Assembly (NCBI GenBank): GCA_013214365.1
Contig: JABSPI010000003.1
Coordinates: forward strand, 1 to 18,135
Reading direction: 5' to 3'
Origin: Erythrobacter sp.
GTDB taxonomy: Bacteria; Pseudomonadota; Alphaproteobacteria; Sphingomonadales; Sphingomonadaceae
DNA: 18,135 nucleotides
Positions 13,943 to 18,135 of this stretch are shown in pieces; the first letter of the stretch is position 1, and the number at the start of each line of letters is the position of its first letter. The position numbers and the translations under genes are program-made. Below the pieces are notes generated by a model, which searched no databases, was not told the DNA's origin, and was given only the letters and a program-made list of their open reading frames with translations.

Positions 13943-14710
13943 ATGACCACACAAGCCAAAACGCGGATCGACGCGCATTTCATCATCGGCGGCAAATATC
14001 ACGACATGGATACGCCGCGGATCGAAATCCTCAAATTGCTCGCCGAACATCCCGAAGTGCGCACCACGGTTGCGTGCGATTATTCGGGGCTCGACCGGCT
14101 CGATCAATGCCGGTTTCTGGTGACCTATACGGTCGATGAAATCCCCACTCCCGACCAAACCGAAAAAATCCGGTCATGGCTCGAAGCGGGCGGCAAATGG
14201 CTCGCTTTGCACGGGACCAATTCGATCCTGACTTTCACCGAGGATGGATTGGTCGATGCCCCCGCCGACACGTCGGGGGTGATGAAATTGTTGGGCACCC
14301 AGTTCAAAGCCCATCCCCCGATCGGCCCGTTCGAGGTCGAAGTGGTCGAAAAGGATCACGAATTGACCCGCGGGATCGACAATTTCGAAGTGGTCGATGA
14401 ATTGTACATCACCGACATAACCAATGATATCAATGTTTTGATGCAGACCACCTTTGCCGGTGAGGCGACCGGATTTGTCGCTGATCAATGGCCCGAAACC
14501 AAAGTGCCGATCCTCTACACCCGCTCGGTGGGCGCGGGCGAGATCGTGTATAATATTCTGGGCCATTGCCGCGGCCATTATGATTTGCCCGGAATGCAGG
14601 ATTTCTACCCGCACAAGGAAATGTGCGCGTGGAATTACGACGTGTTTTACGAAATGATGCGGCGCTCGATTGCATGGGCGATCCGCGACGAGGCGCCGGT
14701 CCCTGCATGA
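13943..14710 (+). CDS. ThuA-like protein (2)
   Basis: This 255-residue protein has the ThuA/amidotransferase-like fold. The segments are DAHFIIGGKYHDMD, a central strand CRFLVTYTVDE, WLEAGGKWLALHGTN (conserved His in GLH-like position), the signature block LLGTQFKAHPPIGPFEVEVV...DHELTRGI, DELYITD, and a late ILGHCRGH. It is the second ThuA-like protein in the cluster and is only distantly similar to the one at 7616. No reaction is assigned. I start it at ATG 13943, where GGGGGCAGGAG lies upstream; an ORF open from 13856 overlaps the SDR gene in another frame. It follows the SDR by 19 bp and is probably in the same transcript. Confidence 0.84.
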   Translation: MTTQAKTRIDAHFIIGGKYHDMDTPRIEILKLLAEHPEVRTTVACDYSGLDRLDQCRFLVTYTVDEIPTPDQTEKIRSWLEAGGKWLALHGTNSILTFTEDGLVDAPADTSGVMKLLGTQFKAHPPIGPFEVEVVEKDHELTRGIDNFEVVDELYITDITNDINVLMQTTFAGEATGFVADQWPETKVPILYTRSVGAGEIVYNILGHCRGHYDLPGMQDFYPHKEMCAWNYDVFYEMMRRSIAWAIRDEAPVPA

Positions 14711-14755
14711 TGCCGGCATGAGTGGGGGCCTGATGGGGGGCGCATGTAGAGGGCC

Positions 14756-14815
14756 GCATGAAAAGCGGCTGATGGAAAAGCGGCTGATGGAAAAGGGGCC
14801 GCATGAAAAAGAAGC
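14756..14815 (+). repeat. 15-nt tandem array between ThuA-like and acyl-CoA dehydrogenase genes
   Basis: The four units are GCATGAAAAGCGGCT, GATGGAAAAGCGGCT, GATGGAAAAGGGGCC and GCATGAAAAAGAAGC. The first two differ at two bases. The array fills much of the 141-bp gap before the acyl-CoA dehydrogenase. In one frame it reads HEKRL-MEKRL-MEKGP-HEKEA, within a 47-codon ORF (14718-14861) whose TGA overlaps ATG 14858. Confidence 0.8.
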
Positions 14816-14851
14816 GGCCGCGCCGCGTTCGAAACTTGGAAAAAATGTGCC

Positions 14852-16060
14852 ATGGATATGACTTTCTCACCCGCTGACGCCGCCTTTCGCGAAGAGGTGC
14901 GCGATTTTCTGGCTGACAACCTGCCGCAACATTTGCGCGATGGGGCGCGGCGCACGCCGGGCGTGTTTGTCGAACCCGATATCGGGATGGAATGGCACCG
15001 GATCTTGTACCGCAAAGGCTGGGTCGCGCCGCATTGGCCCAAAGCGGATGGCGGCACCGGTTGGACCCCGACGCAAAAATTCATCTTCGACAAGGAATGC
15101 GCTCTGGCCGGGGCGCCGGCATTGGCGATTTTGGGGCTGCGTTTGGTCGGGCCGGTGATTTGCGAATTTGGCACGCCGGAACAAAAGGCGCGCTTTTTGC
15201 CGGGCATTTTGTCGGGCGATGATTATTGGTGCCAAGGCTATTCCGAACCGGGCAGCGGGTCCGACCTCGCCTCGCTCAAGACCAGCGCGGTGCTCGATAA
15301 CGGGGTCTACACTGTCAACGGGTCCAAAATCTGGACCACCCATGCCCATCACGCCGATTGGATTTTTGCGCTGGTGCGGACCGATCCCAATGTCAAGAAA
15401 CAGGCCGGGATCAGCTTTCTCCTGCTGCCGATGGATCAACCCGGCATCGAAGTCACCCCGATCCATTCCATGTCGGGCGATCACGAGGTCAATGCGGTGT
15501 TTTTCACCGATGCCAAGACCGATGAAAACAATCGCATTGGCGAGGAAGGGGCGGGATGGGGCATTGCCAAATTCCTGCTCGAAAACGAGCGCGGCGGATC
15601 GTGTTTTGCCCCGCGGCTTATTCAAAGCATCGCGCTGCTCGAAGAGCTGGCCTGCACCCAGCCCTCGGGCACCAATGGCGCGATCGCGCATGATCCGCGC
15701 TTCCGCGACCGGCTGGCGCGTGCCCGTTTGCAGGCCGAGGCGCTCGAAGTGACCGAATTGCGCATTCTGGCCGAGCTTGCCAAAGGCCGCGCGCCGGGAC
15801 CGCAAACCTCGCTGGTGAAATTGCTGGGCTCCAATATCGGGCAAGAGGTCGACACGCTGCGGCTTGAATTGCTCGGCAATGACGCGCTGCAATTGCCGCT
15901 TGAACGCCCGCTTTATGGCAATGAGGCGCCCGAACCCATTGGCAGCGAGCTGGCGCAAAATGCGATGGGGCGTTATCTCAACAACCGTGCATCGACCATT
16001 TTTGGCGGTTCGGATGAGGTGCAAAAGAACATCATCGCCAAAACCGTTCTGGGGCTTTGA
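14852..16060 (+). CDS. Acyl-CoA dehydrogenase (canonical, FadE29-like)
   Basis: This 402-residue flavoenzyme introduces an alpha,beta double bond into an acyl-CoA. It has the full set of family marks: N-terminal TFSPADAAFREEVRDFL, WPKADGGTGW, the flavin/substrate signature YSEPGSGSD (130-138), WTTHAHHADW, the NERGG segment with Glu246, a candidate catalytic base, and C-terminal STIFGGSDEVQKNIIAKTVLGL. The degenerate subunit at 10363 is a likely partner in a heterotetramer of the ChsE1-ChsE2 type, though the two genes are 3.3 kb apart. Starts at 14852 or 14858 are both possible: GGAAAA lies 8-9 bases before the first, while the second overlaps the stop of a small repeat-coded ORF. The electron acceptor would be ETF, not encoded here. 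Confidence 0.95.
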   Translation: MDMTFSPADAAFREEVRDFLADNLPQHLRDGARRTPGVFVEPDIGMEWHRILYRKGWVAPHWPKADGGTGWTPTQKFIFDKECALAGAPALAILGLRLVGPVICEFGTPEQKARFLPGILSGDDYWCQGYSEPGSGSDLASLKTSAVLDNGVYTVNGSKIWTTHAHHADWIFALVRTDPNVKKQAGISFLLLPMDQPGIEVTPIHSMSGDHEVNAVFFTDAKTDENNRIGEEGAGWGIAKFLLENERGGSCFAPRLIQSIALLEELACTQPSGTNGAIAHDPRFRDRLARARLQAEALEVTELRILAELAKGRAPGPQTSLVKLLGSNIGQEVDTLRLELLGNDALQLPLERPLYGNEAPEPIGSELAQNAMGRYLNNRASTIFGGSDEVQKNIIAKTVLGL

Positions 16061-16263
16061 GACGCGCTTTATCGCCCCCACACCCCGCCCCGCACCCGCT
16101 CCCCAACTGGCAGCGCGCCGGCATCGCAGGCCGGGCCCGCCCGGCGCGCGGCAATGGTGGGCGCTCTTGCGCAGCGGGGGCGAAGCGGCCAGAGATTTGA
16201 AAATTGGGACCAAAGAATTGGGCGCCAAACCATGGTGGCCGAACCGGTGAGAGGACCAGAGCA
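16061..16263 (+). other. Gap with GC hairpin and degenerate repeats
   Basis: I see no gene in these 203 bp. GCCGGG-cccg-CCCGGC (16130-16145) is a strong stem without a T tract and may end the upstream transcript. From 16203 to about 16245 there are three loose 14-15-nt units beginning ATTGGGACCAAA, ATTGGGCGCCAAA and ATGGTGGCCGAA, which look like a decayed relative of the other arrays. GAGAGGACCAGAG supplies the ribosome-binding site of the next gene. Confidence 0.45.
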
Positions 16264-17163
16264 ATGGACGTATCCAAATTGATGTTTCGCGACAACCTGA
16301 TGCAGGGTCAGCGCATTCTTGTGACCGGCGGGGGAACCGGGCTTGGCAAAGAGATGTCGGAGGCGTTTTTGAAGCTCGGCGCGAGCGTCTATATTTGCGG
16401 CCGGCGCCAAGGCAAGCTCGATGAAACCGTGGCCGAATTGAGCGCGAAACATGGCGGCACAATCGTCGGCCATGCCTGCGATATTCGCGACCCGGATGCG
16501 ATCCACGCAATGGTCGATACAATCTGGGCCGATGGCGGGGCCTTGACCGGCGTGGTCAACAATGCCGCGGGCAATTTCATCAGCCGCACCGAAGACCTCT
16601 CGGTCAATGCCTTCAATGCAATTTCGGATATCGTGTTTCGCGGGACCTTCTATGTCACGCTCGATATCGGCAAACGCCTGATCGCCGAAGGCAAGAAAGC
16701 CAGCTTCCTCTCGATCCTCACCACTTGGGTCTGGTCAGGCAGCGCCTTTGTCGTGCCCAGCGCCATGTCCAAAACCGCAATCCACGCCATGACGCAAAGC
16801 CTGGCGACCGAATGGGGGCGTTATGGCCTGCGCTTTAACGCGATCAATCCCGGCCTGTTTCCCACCAAAGGCATGAGCGCGCGGCTGCATCCGGGCGGGG
16901 CGGGCGGCAATTCGGGCAACAATCTCAACCCGATGGGGCGCGCGGGCGAAATGCACGAATTGGCCAATTTGGCGGTGTTTTTGATGGGTCCGGGCGCGGA
17001 ATATGTGAACGGCCAGACACTGGCAATCGATGGCGCAGGCTATCAGGCCAATGGCGGGACGTTCTATTCCATGCTCGAAGGTTTGGGCGATGCCGAATGG
17101 GAACAGATGCGCGCCATGATCAAAGGCACCAATGCGAAGGACAAAGCCGACCGCACCGCCTGA
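16264..17163 (+). CDS. SDR, 2,4-dienoyl-CoA reductase-like, catalytic Tyr replaced
   Basis: This 299-residue SDR closely follows the 2,4-dienoyl-CoA reductase (DECR) type, as shown by TGGGTGLGKEM (21-31), NNAAGNF (99-105), GSAFVVPSAMSK (158-170), LATEWGRYGLRFNAINPG and LANLAVFLMG. As in human DECR1, the YxxxK motif is replaced by Ser166-x3-Lys170. DECR1 uses Tyr199, eleven residues before that Ser; here the position is Trp155. Activity as a normal dienoyl-CoA reductase is therefore uncertain. An acyl-CoA substrate is likely from the family and from the acyl-CoA dehydrogenase just upstream. Start ATG 16264 has AGAGGA upstream; a frame from 16204 adds repeat-derived residues only. The C-terminal 40 residues resemble the DECR extension. 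Confidence 0.88.
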   Translation: MDVSKLMFRDNLMQGQRILVTGGGTGLGKEMSEAFLKLGASVYICGRRQGKLDETVAELSAKHGGTIVGHACDIRDPDAIHAMVDTIWADGGALTGVVNNAAGNFISRTEDLSVNAFNAISDIVFRGTFYVTLDIGKRLIAEGKKASFLSILTTWVWSGSAFVVPSAMSKTAIHAMTQSLATEWGRYGLRFNAINPGLFPTKGMSARLHPGGAGGNSGNNLNPMGRAGEMHELANLAVFLMGPGAEYVNGQTLAIDGAGYQANGGTFYSMLEGLGDAEWEQMRAMIKGTNAKDKADRTA

Positions 17164-17329
17164 GCGCGCGGGGCTTTGCGCTGGGGTTTGCGCGTGCATT
17201 CGCGCGTGCATTCGCGCTGGCGCTTGCTGTGCGCCCATCAGCGGCTAGGCGCGCGCCCGATCGGGTGCTAGAGAGCGCGCTTTGAGCGCCGGCGGGTATG
17301 TCGGCGCGCCTTTTGGGGGACATTTTTCA
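17164..17329 (+). other. Gap between the last two SDR genes, mostly repeat-derived
   Basis: I see no gene in these 166 bp. The left part is a 12-nt tandem array. CCCGATCGGG (17256-17265) is a perfect 10-bp palindrome. GGGGGA (17314-17319) is the probable ribosome-binding site of the final SDR. No promoter could be placed. Confidence 0.45.
17166..17237 (+). repeat. 12-nt tandem array after the DECR-like gene
   Basis: Six consecutive units are GCGCGGGGCTTT, GCGCTGGGGTTT, GCGCGTGCATTC, GCGCGTGCATTC, GCGCTGGCGCTT and GCTGTGCGCCCA. Units 3 and 4 are identical. The array begins three bases after the stop codon of the SDR gene and is the longest array with this period in the window. Confidence 0.85.
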
Positions 17330-18112
17330 ATGAGCATGACGGCACTTTTCGATGTCAGCGGCAAGGTCGCCGTGGTCACTGGCGGGTCGAGCGGGATCGG
17401 CGCGATGATGGCGCGCGGCCTGCTCGAAAACGGGGCCAAGGTCTATATCACCGCGCGCAAGGCCGAACGGCTCGAAGCGATGGCCGCCGAATTGTCGCAA
17501 TATGGCGATTGCACCGCGATCCAGGGCGATATGTCGCGGGTCGAGGGGATCGAGGCGCTGGTCGCCGCCATCTCCGCGCGCGAAGACAAGATCGATATCC
17601 TGATCAACAATGCCGGCGCCAATTGGGCCGCACCGCTCGAAGCCTTCCCTGAAAAAGGGTGGGACAAGGTGATGGATATCAATGTGAAGTCGATCTTCTT
17701 TGCGACCCAGAAATTCATCCCGCTCCTCAAAGCCGCCGGCACCAAAGAGGCGCCCGCCCGCGTGGTCAATATCGCCTCGATCAACGGGATCCGCAATTCG
17801 GGCATGCCGACCTATGCCTATTCGGCGAGCAAATCGGGCGTCATCCACCTGACCCAGCATCTCGCCACCGATCTGGCCTCAAGCCATATCAATGTGAACG
17901 CGATCGCGCCGGGCCTCTTCCCCAGCGATATGACCAAACAGATCGTCGAAAATGACGGCATGACCAAGGCCGCTCTGGGCCAGATTCCGCGCGGCCGGAT
18001 GGGGCAGCCGGGCGATATTGCCGGAACCGCGATTTACCTGTGCGCGCCGGCTTCGGCATGGATGATCGGGCAGACGATCGTGCTCGATGGCGGGATGATC
18101 TCGACAGCGTAA
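17330..18112 (+). CDS. SDR family oxidoreductase, FabG/gluconate dehydrogenase-like
   Basis: This is a 260-residue classical SDR. The motifs are TGGSSGIG (17-24), basic residues after strand 2 (Arg43-Lys44, favouring NADP), NNAG (93-96), Asn118, Ser150, Tyr164 and Lys168 (YSASK), followed by APGLFPSDMT and LDGGM. The whole catalytic tetrad is present. It should act on an alcohol/ketone or a 3-oxoacyl-CoA; the exact substrate is unknown. I take ATG 17330, with GGGGGA about ten bases upstream; ATG 17336 is possible, and a TTG at 17282 would add 16 unlikely residues. Its stop is complete, leaving 23 bp to the window end, where GCAGGAGAG could be the Shine-Dalgarno of another gene just outside. 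Confidence 0.94.
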   Translation: MSMTALFDVSGKVAVVTGGSSGIGAMMARGLLENGAKVYITARKAERLEAMAAELSQYGDCTAIQGDMSRVEGIEALVAAISAREDKIDILINNAGANWAAPLEAFPEKGWDKVMDINVKSIFFATQKFIPLLKAAGTKEAPARVVNIASINGIRNSGMPTYAYSASKSGVIHLTQHLATDLASSHINVNAIAPGLFPSDMTKQIVENDGMTKAALGQIPRGRMGQPGDIAGTAIYLCAPASAWMIGQTIVLDGGMISTA

Positions 18113-18135
18113 GGCGCTGGGCGCGCAGGAGAGCG

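Noticed and set aside
11821..13995. 724-codon open frame on the minus strand
   Set aside because: It is antisense to the DUF35, thiolase-fold and SDR genes, which have clear motifs. Its His/Arg/Gly-rich translation is typical of shadow frames in GC-rich codon use.
14756..14815. 15-nt array as a CRISPR or phage attachment site
   Set aside because: The units are too short and contiguous, there are no spacers, and no cas or integrase gene is near.
14867..16522. 551-codon minus-strand open frame
   Set aside because: It is a shadow of the acyl-CoA dehydrogenase and the start of the DECR-like gene, with no recognisable domain.
17256..17265. CCCGATCGGG palindrome as an operator
   Set aside because: GATC-centred 10-bp palindromes are expected by chance in this composition, and no second site supports it.

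Overview
The window is GC-rich DNA that reads like an alphaproteobacterium, most probably a sphingomonad (order Sphingomonadales). That assignment rests on codon use, the mix of catabolic families and the dense SDR/P450/acyl-CoA dehydrogenase content; it is inference, because no rRNA, tRNA or housekeeping marker is present. I recognise 17 protein genes. I see no RNA gene, insertion sequence, prophage or CRISPR array.

Layout. Positions 1-338 hold no gene, but a 12-nt repeat array abuts the first start codon. 339-698 is a small SpoIIAA/STAS-like protein, convergent with an SDR on the minus strand (709-1518). Divergent from that SDR is a short plus-strand run: a SnoaL-like protein (1696), an ABM-domain monooxygenase-like protein (2115) and a MobA-type molybdenum cofactor guanylyltransferase (2480). 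A minus-strand zinc-free MDR reductase (3196-4197) is divergent from a cytoplasmic Mo-bisMGD oxidoreductase (4393-6531). A long plus-strand series then runs to the end: second MDR reductase, ThuA-like protein, limonene-epoxide-hydrolase-like protein, cytochrome P450, degenerate acyl-CoA dehydrogenase, DUF35 OB-fold protein, Ltp2-like thiolase-fold protein, SDR, second ThuA-like protein, canonical acyl-CoA dehydrogenase, 2,4-dienoyl-CoA-reductase-like SDR and a final FabG-like SDR. Several junctions overlap (TGATG, ATGA, GTGA) or abut, which indicates operons.

How the genes may work together (inference). The set looks like a peripheral pathway for a bulky alicyclic, terpenoid or steroid-like compound. 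The P450 and epoxide-hydrolase-like protein would oxygenate it; SDRs and MDRs would interconvert alcohols, ketones and enones; the two acyl-CoA dehydrogenase subunits would make an enoyl-CoA; and the DUF35/Ltp2-like pair would cleave a hydroxyacyl-CoA by retro-aldol chemistry, as in actinobacterial steroid side-chain degradation. No CoA ligase, MaoC hydratase, ferredoxin, transporter or regulator gene is in the window, so the substrate cannot be named. MobA beside a Mo-bisMGD enzyme suggests local cofactor supply.

The most unusual signal is not a gene. Short tandem arrays with a 12-nt period occur at about ten places, in non-coding DNA just before or after genes and, in frame, inside genes. 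Inside genes they write four-residue peptides, and at five sites these have an xGPx theme (TGPK, TGPE, SGPD and similar).
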